Of a stretch of 63,803 nt of DNA, positions 1-8,891 are shown one piece after another. The position numbers were made by a program, and so were the translations under genes. The notes below the pieces were generated by a model. That model saw nothing but the letters and a program-made list of their open reading frames with translations. It was not told where the DNA came from and made no database searches. This stretch comes from an uncultured Anaeroplasmataceae bacterium (GTDB taxonomy: Bacteria > Bacillota_I > Bacilli_A > Acholeplasmatales > Anaeroplasmataceae), in contig CATKXV010000004.1 of NCBI GenBank assembly GCA_949840955.1, positions 1 to 63,803 of the forward strand. Direction: 5' to 3'. The stretch's first letter is position 1, and the number at the start of each line of letters is the position of its first letter.

Positions 1-1969
1 TTAATCTGTTTTCTCCTTGAGAATAAATATATATATTTTCATTAACTAATTCTTTGCAACTAAACATTTTCAATTCACTATACTTTATTTTAATTTTTCT
101 CAATAGATCAATCATTATTTTTATATTATTTTTAAAGTTAGAAATTGAATCTGTAAGTATTCTTTGAGAGTTCGAAGCTTCATTTTTTAACTTTTGAACA
201 ATGGATGCAATTCGAAGTTGAACACTATCAATTTGTTCTTTATTATTTTTAAGCAAATTATATCCATTAATATATATTTTTTGATGAATATCGGTGACAT
301 TCTCTTTAAACTTACTATACTGTTCTTCGCTAATATATTTCTTTACTTCCTTTATAGAAAATGTCTTTTCTAAATAATTAATATATGCTTCATAGGAACT
401 CTTATACTCATTTAATAATAAGACATCCTTTTGTTTATTACTGGATGATGTTAATAAAAAAGAATTCAAATTGTTTAAAATATCATACACTTCTAAATTT
501 TCATTCTTATTCTTAAAATACTCATTATATGAATCAATAAACTTTAAATCCACACTATTGTTCTTGCTGATGTTCACTTCTCTAAATAAAGAAATTAACT
601 CGTTAACTTTTTTAATAAATAAATCTATTTCAGTTTTAGATTCTGTGTCTTTATTGAAATTTTGCTTTAATTGTGTTTCAAATTCTTTATAATCATATGG
701 GGCTCTTGCTAACAAATCATAAATGTTTGCTTTTTTAGCAAAAAGATTATTATTACTTGATTTTTGAGCAACATAATCAAACATTTCATTACTTAGCTTT
801 AATTGGGCGCCATGTGACAAAAGACTAATTTCTTTTACTTTTATGGATTTATTAATATGATTATACTTACTTGTATCACCTAAAAGCATAGAAAGGAAAT
901 ATGTTTTTCCACTACCTCTTGCACCTATTATGCAATTTAATCCATCACCTAAGTTTATGGTTTTCTCACAGCCATTCTCTTCTATTCTTATATTATCAAT
1001 AACATAATTATTATTTTTTAAGAATTTTTTATATTTAGCAACGGAAAATAGTCTACTATTAGAATCTAATAAAGCAAATTTTAATCCATTAAAGGATAAT
1101 TCAGATTTCATTATAAACAAATTTTCTTTTTGATAATCACCAACACCATGATAGTCAGATCCATAAACAACACTAGTCATATCTAGACATTCTTCAATTT
1201 TATACAATTTATTTAGATGCTCCTGCCTTTTATTAATTTCTTCCAATGCAGTTTCTTTTTCTTTCTCTGAAGTTGAACTATCCAACTTTTCAAAAGCTTC
1301 AATGTATTTATTAATAAATTCTTGTGTTTGGAGCATATTTTTTTTGATTTTTTCTTTTATTTGCTTACTTTCTACTCCAAATATTATATTGTCTTTGAGA
1401 AAAAAATCTAATAATTGCAATTGCTGGGGATTTTTTTTGATATGATTAAACCAACCACCATTACGTTTGTCAAAATGCGGAACTGCAATATATTCAATTC
1501 CTATAGCATTAAGAAGATCTATAAATTCACTTATATCTATTGGTGATAATTGAGCTTTTTCCGTTTGTTTAAGAAATTCTTGTAAATTTTTTTTCTTATT
1601 GGAAGTATTATATTTATAATATGAATCAATTTTTTCCTCTAAAATCTCCCCCTTTAATTTTCCATTTTCTGTTGTTTGGGATAACTCATTATTATTAAAA
1701 ATTATAATCCAATGTACTTTATTTGTTGTATTAATTTCTATACCAGGTAAACAAAGAACTCCACACTTACTCAAAGTCTGAAAATAATTATCATAATCAC
1801 TATAAGAAAAAAAATTATGATCTGTAAAACATATTAGCTTTACATTATCCTCTATTGCTTTACCATTAAGAATACTACAGATGTCATTCACATCAAATTT
1901 TATTGTTTTAAAAGCATCAAATGAATTGTTAGTATGAAAATGTATATCGCATAAATAATAATCTTTCAT
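1..1969 (-). CDS. TrlF-like PHP-phosphoesterase/AAA ATPase fusion (3' end beyond window)
   Basis: An uninterrupted minus-strand frame runs from an ATG at 1969 (GGAGGAG ribosome site directly upstream) off the window edge, about 656 codons. The N-terminus has PHP metal-site motifs: DIHFH (residues 8-12), FTDHN, and SDYH around residue 290. A Walker A, GARGSGKT, lies near residue 349, followed by a long charged helical region. A YSQGE stretch near residue 650 resembles an ABC/SMC signature; Walker B must lie outside the window. PHP plus ABC-like ATPase is the layout of the TrlF family, linked to nucleic-acid metabolism and suspected defence. The substrate is unknown. Its promoter carries two Spo0A-like boxes. 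No complete neighbour is visible on the downstream side. Confidence 0.8.
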   Translation of the reverse strand, partial: MKDYYLCDIHFHTNNSFDAFKTIKFDVNDICSILNGKAIEDNVKLICFTDHNFFSYSDYDNYFQTLSKCGVLCLPGIEINTTNKVHWIIIFNNNELSQTTENGKLKGEILEEKIDSYYKYNTSNKKKNLQEFLKQTEKAQLSPIDISEFIDLLNAIGIEYIAVPHFDKRNGGWFNHIKKNPQQLQLLDFFLKDNIIFGVESKQIKEKIKKNMLQTQEFINKYIEAFEKLDSSTSEKEKETALEEINKRQEHLNKLYKIEECLDMTSVVYGSDYHGVGDYQKENLFIMKSELSFNGLKFALLDSNSRLFSVAKYKKFLKNNNYVIDNIRIEENGCEKTINLGDGLNCIIGARGSGKTYFLSMLLGDTSKYNHINKSIKVKEISLLSHGAQLKLSNEMFDYVAQKSSNNNLFAKKANIYDLLARAPYDYKEFETQLKQNFNKDTESKTEIDLFIKKVNELISLFREVNISKNNSVDLKFIDSYNEYFKNKNENLEVYDILNNLNSFLLTSSSNKQKDVLLLNEYKSSYEAYINYLEKTFSIKEVKKYISEEQYSKFKENVTDIHQKIYINGYNLLKNNKEQIDSVQLRIASIVQKLKNEASNSQRILTDSISNFKNNIKIMIDLLRKIKIKYSELKMFSCKELVNENIYIYSQGENRL

Positions 1970-2067
1970 TAGGACTCCTCCATATCAATTTATTTTTTAA
2001 TAAGGTTTCAACTTATTATAATAATTCTTCTTAAGACCTATAATCTTTTACATTATTGCCATAAAAT

Positions 2068-2132
2068 ATAATAACAAATTTTGACAAAATTGTGTATGAT
2101 TATTTATAAAATTCGTTCGACATAATTCGACA
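2068..2132 (-). promoter_or_regulatory. Promoter with tandem Spo0A-like boxes upstream of the PHP-ATPase
   Basis: On the minus strand, two perfect TGTCGAA boxes (2126-2132 and 2116-2122) start 10 bp apart. A 19-bp gap leads to a weak -35 TACACA (2091-2096), then a 17-bp spacer and -10 TATTAT (2068-2073). TGTCGAA matches the known Spo0A box. A weak -35 with upstream boxes suits an activated promoter. The layout matches two other sites in this window. Binding by Spo0A is inferred. Confidence 0.65.
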
Positions 2133-2151
2133 TTTTGGTTAAATTCTACAT

Positions 2152-2201
2152 AAAAAAATACCTCCACTTATTGTAACATATTTGTCCAATAAATGGGGGT
2201 A
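2152..2201 (-). terminator. Rho-independent terminator after tRNA-Leu
   Basis: A 15-bp stem (2159-2173 with 2187-2201, complete if G-U pairs are allowed) with a 13-nt loop is followed, on the minus strand, by seven U (2152-2158). It ends the transcript carrying tRNA-Leu and perhaps pcrA. Confidence 0.8.
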
Positions 2202-2214
2202 AGTTCATAATTTT

Positions 2215-2299
2215 TGGTGCGGACAATGAGAATCGAACTCACACGGGAAATCCCATACGCCCCTCAAACGTACGCGTCTACCAGTTCCGCCATGACCGC
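2215..2299 (-). tRNA. tRNA-Leu (anticodon GAG), CCA encoded
   Basis: It folds as a class II tRNA: a 7-bp acceptor, D arm with GG, anticodon stem TACGT/GCGTA with loop TTGAGGG (anticodon GAG), short variable arm GGG/CCC, T arm with TTCGATT, and encoded CCA at 2215-2217. The acceptor has a U-U mismatch at its fifth pair (GCGGTCA against TGTCCGC). A TATAAT hexamer lies just upstream on the minus strand. Confidence 0.93.
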
Positions 2300-2357
2300 A
2301 GTTATGCTATAATTATAGCATATTTTAATTAAAATTGAAATAAATAATCTGATTTGA

Positions 2358-4493
2358 TTATTGTAATTTTTTTTCTATTTTTTTGTAAGAAGGATGATCC
2401 TTAATTAAGGGCTTAATTCCAGTAGGCATTGGAAAGGCTACTTTAATAAAATTATCTTCTCCAACACTTACTACTACCCCTAATCCAAATGCTTTATGCT
2501 CTATCTTATCTCCAACATGGTACTGTTCTTCTTTAGAGAGTGTAAAGCTTTCTTTTTTTGTTTTCTTTTGAAAATAGCTATCATATTTTACTTTTGAATT
2601 TTTATAGAAATCAGCAGAGATATTTTTCAAATATTCCGTTCCCATTTCCTTGACAAAGCGAGATAAGGTCTCTGTTTCCATATGGCCATATAGCATTCTT
2701 GATTTTGCGTTAGAAATGTATAGTCGCTCTTTTGCACGAGTGATACCAACATAGCAAATTCGTCTTTCCTCTTCTAAATCCAAATCCTCACTATGAAAGC
2801 CACTTGGGAAAATCCCCTCCTCCATAGCAACCATAAAGACCGTTTTGAACTCAAGTCCTTTTACCTGATGATAGGTTGATAAAATGACGGAATCTCTTTC
2901 ACTTTTATCCTCTTCGTCTGTACGTAAGGATAAATCGTTTAACAAGCTTTCTAGCTTGTCAAAGTTATCTCCATCAACAGAATTATCCGTTTCCTTAAGC
3001 ACATTCTTTAATTCGTAAACATTTTCTAAACGATCGTGCTCAGGATCATCTACTGCAAGCATAGCTTTATAGCCTGTTTCTTCTAATATTACATCAATAA
3101 GCTTCGGCAAAGGTGTGTTATTTACCTGTTCTTTAATAGATAAAATCATTTTATGAAACTCTTGTAACGCATTATAGCCTGCGCCTTTACCCTCAAAGGT
3201 TGGGATAGAATTGAATAAGGAAGAGTTTTCTTCACCTGCATGACTATGAAGCTTTTCTAATAAAGTGGGTCCTATTTTACGCTTTGGCTCATTGACGATA
3301 CGCAAGAAGGAAAAATCATCCTTTGAGTGCACAATAACTCTGAAATAGGCTAGCATATCCTTGATTTCTTTTCTAGCAAAAAAGGATAAGCCCCCATATA
3401 TTCGGTAAGGTATTTGATATTTTATCAATAAATCCTCAAACACACGAGATATATAATTTGTACGATATAATATAGCAAAATCACTATAGGAATCCCCAGA
3501 TAGATGGAATTCTTTAATTTTATCGACTACAAACATGGCCTCACTTTTTCCAGAGGCTGCCTCATAATAATACGGGGTAATCCCTTCCTCCTTACTTGTG
3601 AACATGACCTTCTTTATTTGATTTGGATTATGCTTGATAATCTCATTAGCCAAATTTAAGATAGGGGTAGTGGAACGATAATTTTCTTCTAATAAGATTA
3701 ACTTATTTTCTTTAAAATCCGATCTAAAACGATTTATATTTTCTATTCTTGCTCCTCTAAAGGAATAGATGGACTGAAAATCATCCCCTACAACAAAAAT
3801 ATTATGATATCTAGCAGAAAGCATAAACATTAAATTATATTGTATATCATTTGTATCCTGAAACTCATCTACTAAAATATACTGAAATTTTTCCTGATAT
3901 TTTTCTAAAATCTCAGGATTCTTTTTGAATAGCTCAATTGTTTTAATCATTAGGTCATCAAAATCCAGCATATTATTTTCTTCTAAATACTGGTTGTATT
4001 TTCTGTTTATATTCTCAAAAATTCTTTTAAAATAAGCATCCTTGATACTGTAATTAGGAAAATTTTTCACTTTAGAAATTAAGCTTTGTAATCTTTTAGG
4101 CTTGATTTCTTCCACTTGATTTTCCTTACAAATTTCTTTAATTATCTTTAAGGAATCCTCCTCATCAATAATCATAAAGCTTTTGGTATAGGGAGGCAAA
4201 GCTGTTATTTCTAATCGTAATACTCTTGCACAAAAGCTATGAAATGTAGAAATCCACATATACTTCGTTTCTACATGCACAAGCTCCTCTACTCGTCTTT
4301 TCATTTCATTTGCTGCCTTATTGGTAAAGGTTACAGCTAAAATTTGGAAGGGAGAAATTCCCATGTCAATGATATAAGCAATCCGTTCTGTTAAAACTCT
4401 CGTTTTCCCAGATCCAGCTCCTGCCATAACCATAACAGGTCCTTCTGTAGTTGTTACAGCCTCTAGCTGTCGCTCATTTAAGTTTTCTAGCAT
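2358..4493 (-). CDS. pcrA: ATP-dependent DNA helicase PcrA (UvrD/Rep family)
   Basis: Superfamily 1A 3'-5' helicase for repair, replication restart and displacement of RecA. Its 711 residues match the family length. Walker A AGAGSGKT lies near residue 25, DEFQDT (motif II) near 213, and the QxxR-type motif VVGDDFQSIYSFRGA near 235. Motifs V/VI (VKGLEF, YVGITRAKE) are also present. The C-terminal segment HKAFGLGVVVSV matches the Tudor-like tail that contacts RNA polymerase in PcrA. GGAGAG precedes the ATG. It is followed by tRNA-Leu on the same strand and preceded by an ABC-F gene 23 bp away, so it is probably part of a longer transcript. Confidence 0.95.
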   Translation of the reverse strand: MLENLNERQLEAVTTTEGPVMVMAGAGSGKTRVLTERIAYIIDMGISPFQILAVTFTNKAANEMKRRVEELVHVETKYMWISTFHSFCARVLRLEITALPPYTKSFMIIDEEDSLKIIKEICKENQVEEIKPKRLQSLISKVKNFPNYSIKDAYFKRIFENINRKYNQYLEENNMLDFDDLMIKTIELFKKNPEILEKYQEKFQYILVDEFQDTNDIQYNLMFMLSARYHNIFVVGDDFQSIYSFRGARIENINRFRSDFKENKLILLEENYRSTTPILNLANEIIKHNPNQIKKVMFTSKEEGITPYYYEAASGKSEAMFVVDKIKEFHLSGDSYSDFAILYRTNYISRVFEDLLIKYQIPYRIYGGLSFFARKEIKDMLAYFRVIVHSKDDFSFLRIVNEPKRKIGPTLLEKLHSHAGEENSSLFNSIPTFEGKGAGYNALQEFHKMILSIKEQVNNTPLPKLIDVILEETGYKAMLAVDDPEHDRLENVYELKNVLKETDNSVDGDNFDKLESLLNDLSLRTDEEDKSERDSVILSTYHQVKGLEFKTVFMVAMEEGIFPSGFHSEDLDLEEERRICYVGITRAKERLYISNAKSRMLYGHMETETLSRFVKEMGTEYLKNISADFYKNSKVKYDSYFQKKTKKESFTLSKEEQYHVGDKIEHKAFGLGVVVSVGEDNFIKVAFPMPTGIKPLIKDHPSYKKIEKKLQ

Positions 4494-4516
4494 TAGAATT
4501 TCTCTCCTTTCCTTTT

Positions 4517-6094
4517 TTAATTTTTACTATCTAAAAACTCCTCATAGGTTGTCATTTTATCTATAATAGTACCATCCTTTTCAAAGGAAATGATACGATT
4601 GGCAACGGTTTCTAATAATTCCGCATCATGGCTTGAAAACAAAATATTTCCTTTATAGGCCTTCATTCCCTCATTTAAAGCCGTTATAGACTCTAGATCT
4701 AGATGATTGGTTGGATCCTCTAGCACTAAAATATTTGGAGCTTCTAGCATTAGCTTTGCAAACATACATCTTACCTTTTCTCCACCAGATAAAACATTAC
4801 ATTTTTTTAGAGATTCCTCACCACTAAATAGCATTCTTCCTAACCAGCCACGGATAAAGCTTTCCGTTTGATCCTCCTTAGAATACTGTCTTAGCCAATC
4901 TACAAGATTTAAATCCTTATTAAAATACTCTTTATTTTCTTGTGGTAAAAAGCCAGTAGAGGTTGTTATACCCCACTTGAATTTCCCAGTATAATCTGTA
5001 TCCTTTCCAGATAAAATATGAAATAATGTGGTTATAATGACAGAATTTTCGGCAAGAAAAGCAATCTTGTCATTTTTATTCACACTAAAGGTTAAATTTT
5101 TAAATACCCCGGGTTTGGATAAATTTTCTACAAATAAAATATCATTCCCAACCTCACGGTTTGGTTTAAAGCCAATATAAGGATATCTTCTTGAGGAAGG
5201 CTCAATATCCTCTATTTTAATCTTTTCTAATAGCTTTTTTCTAGAGGTGGCTTGTCTTGATTTTGATTTATTTGCAGAGAATCTTGCGATAAATTCCTGA
5301 AGCTCCTTAACCTTTTGCTCACTCTTTTTATTTTGGTCCTTTGCCTGCTGAAGTGCTAGCTGGCTAGATTCATACCAAAATTCATAGTTTCCAACATAAA
5401 GCTTAATTTTTCCAAAATCCACATCACATATGTGAGTACAAACATTATTTAAAAAATGACGGTCATGCGATACAATTAATACGGTGTTTTCAAAGTTAAG
5501 TAAGAAATTTTCTAGCCAACGAGTGGACTTATAATCTAGATTATTGGTAGGCTCATCTAATAATAAGATATCCGGATTCCCAAATAATGCCTGTGCAAGT
5601 AATACTTTAATTTTCAACTTGGCATCCAAGTCCCCCATTAGGGTATAATGATACTCCTCATCTACCCCGATGCCATTTAAAAGAGTTGCAGCATCTGTTT
5701 CAGCCTCCCAGCCTCCCAGCTCAGCAAATTCTCCCTCTAGCTCTGCTGCTAGGATTCCATCCTCCTCAGTAAAATCCTCCTTAGAATATAAAGCATCCTT
5801 TTGTTCTTTTATTTCTATTAATCTAGGATGTCCTAATAATACCGTGTCTAAAACAGTTTTATCATTATAAGCATTTTGATCCTGCTTTAAAACGGACATT
5901 CTTTCATTCTTATCTAAAATAACCTCACCCGTTGTGGATTCAATTTCCCCAGATAATAATTTTAAAAAAGTTGATTTACCAGCGCCATTAGCACCAATAA
6001 TTCCATAACAATTCCCTTTCGTAAAGGTAATATCCACATGCTCAAACAACTTTCTTGAGCCATATTGTAATCCTAAGTTTATCGTTTTTAACAT
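4517..6094 (-). CDS. ABC-F ATPase (YkpA/YbiT-like)
   Basis: Soluble protein with two ABC domains and no membrane segment, 525 residues, the size of YkpA/YbiT ABC-F proteins that act on ribosomes. The first domain has GANGAGKST (residues 33-41) and LLLDEPTNNLD, but its signature reads GDLDAKLK rather than LSGGE. The second has a normal LSGGEK, but its P-loop reads AENSVIITT, with no Lys, and its Walker B end is LEDPTNHLD. This asymmetry may be typical of the subfamily; I cannot check. The linker contains the charged helical segment typical of ABC-F. It lies between glnS and pcrA on the same strand. Confidence 0.85.
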   Translation of the reverse strand: MLKTINLGLQYGSRKLFEHVDITFTKGNCYGIIGANGAGKSTFLKLLSGEIESTTGEVILDKNERMSVLKQDQNAYNDKTVLDTVLLGHPRLIEIKEQKDALYSKEDFTEEDGILAAELEGEFAELGGWEAETDAATLLNGIGVDEEYHYTLMGDLDAKLKIKVLLAQALFGNPDILLLDEPTNNLDYKSTRWLENFLLNFENTVLIVSHDRHFLNNVCTHICDVDFGKIKLYVGNYEFWYESSQLALQQAKDQNKKSEQKVKELQEFIARFSANKSKSRQATSRKKLLEKIKIEDIEPSSRRYPYIGFKPNREVGNDILFVENLSKPGVFKNLTFSVNKNDKIAFLAENSVIITTLFHILSGKDTDYTGKFKWGITTSTGFLPQENKEYFNKDLNLVDWLRQYSKEDQTESFIRGWLGRMLFSGEESLKKCNVLSGGEKVRCMFAKLMLEAPNILVLEDPTNHLDLESITALNEGMKAYKGNILFSSHDAELLETVANRIISFEKDGTIIDKMTTYEEFLDSKN

Positions 6095-6118
6095 GATTTT
6101 TTCTCCTCTAATTCGCTT

Positions 6119-6144
6119 AAAAATTGGGGCTGCTGAGCAGTCCC
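6119..6144 (-). terminator. Probable terminator after glnS
   Basis: A GC-rich inverted repeat (6126-6144, stem GGGxCTGCT/AGCAGxCCC with one mismatch) is followed on the minus strand by AATTTTT. It sits between glnS and the ABC-F gene. Confidence 0.5.
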
Positions 6145-6151
6145 TATTTTT

Positions 6152-7798
6152 TTATAATTTGAATGAAGACTTTAAGCTTACTGTACAGTTAAATACAAGA
6201 TGGTCCTCTGTACTATCCTTATCGGTTGTATAATAGCCATTTCGAACAAATTGAAAATGATCTAAAGGCTGGGTTCCCTTTAAGGATGCTTCTACAAAGC
6301 CCTCCTTGGTGGATAAAGAGTTTGGATTCAAGCGTTCCATAAAATCTAAATCCTTTGTTTCCTCTGTTTCAGGTAAAATTAAATCCTCAAATTGATAGAA
6401 GGTTGCAGGCAAGCTTGTCGTCTTTTCTACAAAATGGATGTTTCCATTTGGCTTACGATCGGCAAAACCACTACCAGAACGTGTTGCTGGATCATAGGTG
6501 GCATGAATTAAGGTTATATTACCTTTTGCATCCTTTTCAACGCTTGTAGCCGTAATGAAATAGGCATGCATTAAACGAACCTCTACCCCTAATGCGAGTC
6601 TCTTCCACTTCTTATTTGGCTTTTCTTCGATAAAGTCATCTCTTTCAATATATACATATTTACTAAAGGCAATCTTTCTAGAACCTAGCTCCTCATTTTC
6701 GGTATTATTCGGACAATCCATATACTCTACTTGATTTTCTGGGTAATTATCAATAACAACCAATACTGGATTGATTACTGCATTAGGTCGTAAGGCCTTT
6801 AGCTTTAAATCATCTCGTAAGGCCTCCTCTAAGGCATGGTATTCCACAGTAGAATTTACACGAGAAAGACCCGTAGATAAGATGAAATTCTTAATTGCTT
6901 CTGGAGTAAAGCCACGACGCTTTAATCCAACCAGGGTTGGCATTCTTGGATCATCATAGCCACTTACCTTTTTTGTATCCACTAGTGTTCTTAAATATCG
7001 TTTAGACATAACCATTCCTGTGATGTTCAAACGGCCAAATTCATATTGATGAGAAATATGCTCTACCTCTGTATTTGCAAGCACCCAGTCATATAATACT
7101 CTATGGTTATCAAATTCTAAGGAGCAACAGGAATGTGTAATTCCTTCAAAGCTATCCTGTAAAGGATGGGCAAAATCATACATCGGATAAATACACCATT
7201 TATCTTTTTGTCGATGGTGATGCATATGAATAATCCGATATAAAATAGGATCACGCATATTGATATTTGGACTAGCCATATCAATTTTAGCTCGCAATGT
7301 CTTTTCTCCATCCTTAAATTCACCAGCACGCATTCTAGTAAATAAATCTAAATTCTCTTCTACACTACGGTTACGATACGGAGAATTTTTCCCAGGCTCT
7401 GTTAGAGTTCCACGATATTTGGAGGCCTCTTCTTGGGTTAAATCATCTACATAGGCTAATCCCTTTTTAATCAAAAGAATGGCCTTTTCATAGGTTGCTT
7501 CAAAATAATCACTACCAAAAAAGATATGATTTGGTGTATAGCCTAACCATTTCAAGTCCTCCTGGATGGCATCCACATACTCATTGTCCTCTTTGGTAGG
7601 ATTGGTATCATCAAATCTTAAGTTTGTTTTTCCACCATAAGCCTTAGCACACTCAAAGTTTGTAATAATAGCTCTAGCATGTCCAATATGTAAATAGGCA
7701 TTCGGCTCTGGTGGAAACCGAGTTATGATTTCCTTTACTCTACCTTCCTTTAAATCCTCTGCCATTAATGTTTTGATATAGTTACTGATTTCTTCCAT
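6152..7798 (-). CDS. glnS: Glutaminyl-tRNA synthetase
   Basis: Class I aminoacyl-tRNA synthetase charging tRNA-Gln. The N-terminus has PPEPNAYLHIGHA (HIGH motif) and the KMSKS-like loop is VMSKRYL. The C-terminal half matches the two anticodon-binding beta-barrels, and the 548-residue length suits GlnRS. I start at ATG 7798 because AGGAG lies 9 bp upstream; a longer frame beginning with TTG at 7819 would contain that ribosome site. Many Firmicutes lack GlnRS and use GatCAB transamidation instead, so its presence is notable. Upstream, 7820-7986 holds only AT-rich sequence. Confidence 0.95.
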   Translation of the reverse strand: MEEISNYIKTLMAEDLKEGRVKEIITRFPPEPNAYLHIGHARAIITNFECAKAYGGKTNLRFDDTNPTKEDNEYVDAIQEDLKWLGYTPNHIFFGSDYFEATYEKAILLIKKGLAYVDDLTQEEASKYRGTLTEPGKNSPYRNRSVEENLDLFTRMRAGEFKDGEKTLRAKIDMASPNINMRDPILYRIIHMHHHRQKDKWCIYPMYDFAHPLQDSFEGITHSCCSLEFDNHRVLYDWVLANTEVEHISHQYEFGRLNITGMVMSKRYLRTLVDTKKVSGYDDPRMPTLVGLKRRGFTPEAIKNFILSTGLSRVNSTVEYHALEEALRDDLKLKALRPNAVINPVLVVIDNYPENQVEYMDCPNNTENEELGSRKIAFSKYVYIERDDFIEEKPNKKWKRLALGVEVRLMHAYFITATSVEKDAKGNITLIHATYDPATRSGSGFADRKPNGNIHFVEKTTSLPATFYQFEDLILPETEETKDLDFMERLNPNSLSTKEGFVEASLKGTQPLDHFQFVRNGYYTTDKDSTEDHLVFNCTVSLKSSFKL

Positions 7799-7986
7799 AA
7801 ACAACACTCCTAAAAACAAAGTTTCTTTTTTCTAAAAATATATGTATGTATTATATCATTTTTATAAATAAAAATATAGGGAGTAAAAGCATTTTCCAAA
7901 AGAAAAAAAGGAATTTTTCATCTAAGAATCCCCCTTATTTCAAGGATACCATTCCACTTTTAAAAAAAGAAAAGATATTATCCAAA

Positions 7987-8460
7987 CTACCAGATAATAT
8001 CTACAAAATCAATTTTTATAATTTTTTGTAAATCAAAAGGGTTTATTTGTACCTGATATCCTATTTTTCCAGCAGAAAAAATCATATACTGTAAGAAATG
8101 AGCCGTGATATGTACAACTGTTTTGAATTGCTTTTTCATTCCAATTGGACTACATCCACCACGAACATATCCTGTAATACCAAATAATTCCTTTACTGGT
8201 ATGAGTTCAACTGATTTCTCCTTCACTGCCTTAGCAGCCTTTTTTAAATCAACCTCTTCAGCAACGGGAATAACAAATACGTAATGCTTCCTACTATGCC
8301 CAATGGCTACTAATGTTTTAAAAACCGCTTCTATCCTCTGACCTAAGAGTTCTGCAACCCTTATCCCATCCACGCAAATGCCCTCTTCATGAGGATATTC
8401 ATAGGATTGATATGGAATTTTCTTTTGATCTAAAATTCGCATCACATTTGTTTTTTCCAT
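7987..8460 (-). CDS. ybaK: Cys-tRNA(Pro)/Cys-tRNA(Cys) deacylase YbaK
   Basis: Single-domain YbaK/EbsC protein of 157 residues that hydrolyses mischarged Cys-tRNA(Pro). The family core is visible: VFKTLVA with the conserved Lys near residue 48, then a C-terminal half with GYVRGGCSPIGMKK, typical of YbaK. The ATG overlaps the rimI stop (TGATG), so the gene is translationally coupled to rimI-tsaB-tsaE. The last residues are hydrophobic and lie close to the AT-rich intergenic stretch 7820-7986. Confidence 0.9.
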   Translation of the reverse strand: MEKTNVMRILDQKKIPYQSYEYPHEEGICVDGIRVAELLGQRIEAVFKTLVAIGHSRKHYVFVIPVAEEVDLKKAAKAVKEKSVELIPVKELFGITGYVRGGCSPIGMKKQFKTVVHITAHFLQYMIFSAGKIGYQVQINPFDLQKIIKIDFVDIIW

Positions 8461-8891
8461 CAGTAAAACTCCTTAAGCAAAACTAAGGCATCCTCTCCAT
8501 TAGAATAGTACGCTTTTCTAATTTGAATCACTTTGAAATCCAATTTATCATAGAGGTGAATTGCACAAGCATTGGATTTCCTAACCTCTAAAATACTTCG
8601 CTTTAAGCCCTGTGGGAGTAGCTCAGCAAAAACCTCTTGTAGTAGTTTAGCTCCATAACCTTTAGATTGATATGGCTTATCTATGACAAAATTTAGTATT
8701 TCTAGACATTCTCCATCAAAAATCGTTGAAATAAAGCCTAGAAATACGCCTTCTCTTTCATAGATATAGGTTTGAAATAAAGGGTGCTTCAAATGCTCTA
8801 CATAAAATTGCTCTTCTAGGGTAGATAATAGATTCTCCTGTTCTAATTGAACAATTCTAGGAATATCCTCTTTCTTATAGCTTCTAATCAT
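8460..8891 (-). CDS. rimI: GNAT acetyltransferase RimI
   Basis: 143-residue GNAT protein; RimI acetylates the N-terminal Ala of ribosomal protein S18, and homologues may modify other proteins. The acetyl-CoA loop is QSKGYGAKLL (near residue 75), and the C-terminal segment AYYSNGEDALVL is typical of RimI. It overlaps tsaB by 8 bp at its start and ybaK by 1 bp at its end. The usual tsaB-rimI pairing supports the call. Confidence 0.92.
   Translation of the reverse strand: MIRSYKKEDIPRIVQLEQENLLSTLEEQFYVEHLKHPLFQTYIYEREGVFLGFISTIFDGECLEILNFVIDKPYQSKGYGAKLLQEVFAELLPQGLKRSILEVRKSNACAIHLYDKLDFKVIQIRKAYYSNGEDALVLLKEFY

Noticed and set aside
471-692. A 73-codon plus-strand ORF
   Set aside because: It lies antisense to the PHP-ATPase frame and has low-complexity content and no motif.
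2089-2112. Plus-strand promoter TTGACA-17-TATAAA heading toward 2150
   Set aside because: No gene or RNA follows on the plus strand. The hairpin there ends minus-strand transcription, and the same bases fit the minus-strand promoter better.
6152-7819. Upstream start for glnS at 7819
   Set aside because: It begins with TTG and reads through AGGAG, the ribosome site of ATG 7798.
7820-7986. Short plus-strand ORF (61 codons) between glnS and ybaK
   Set aside because: AT-rich low-complexity sequence with no ribosome site or motif; it overlaps ybaK in antisense.
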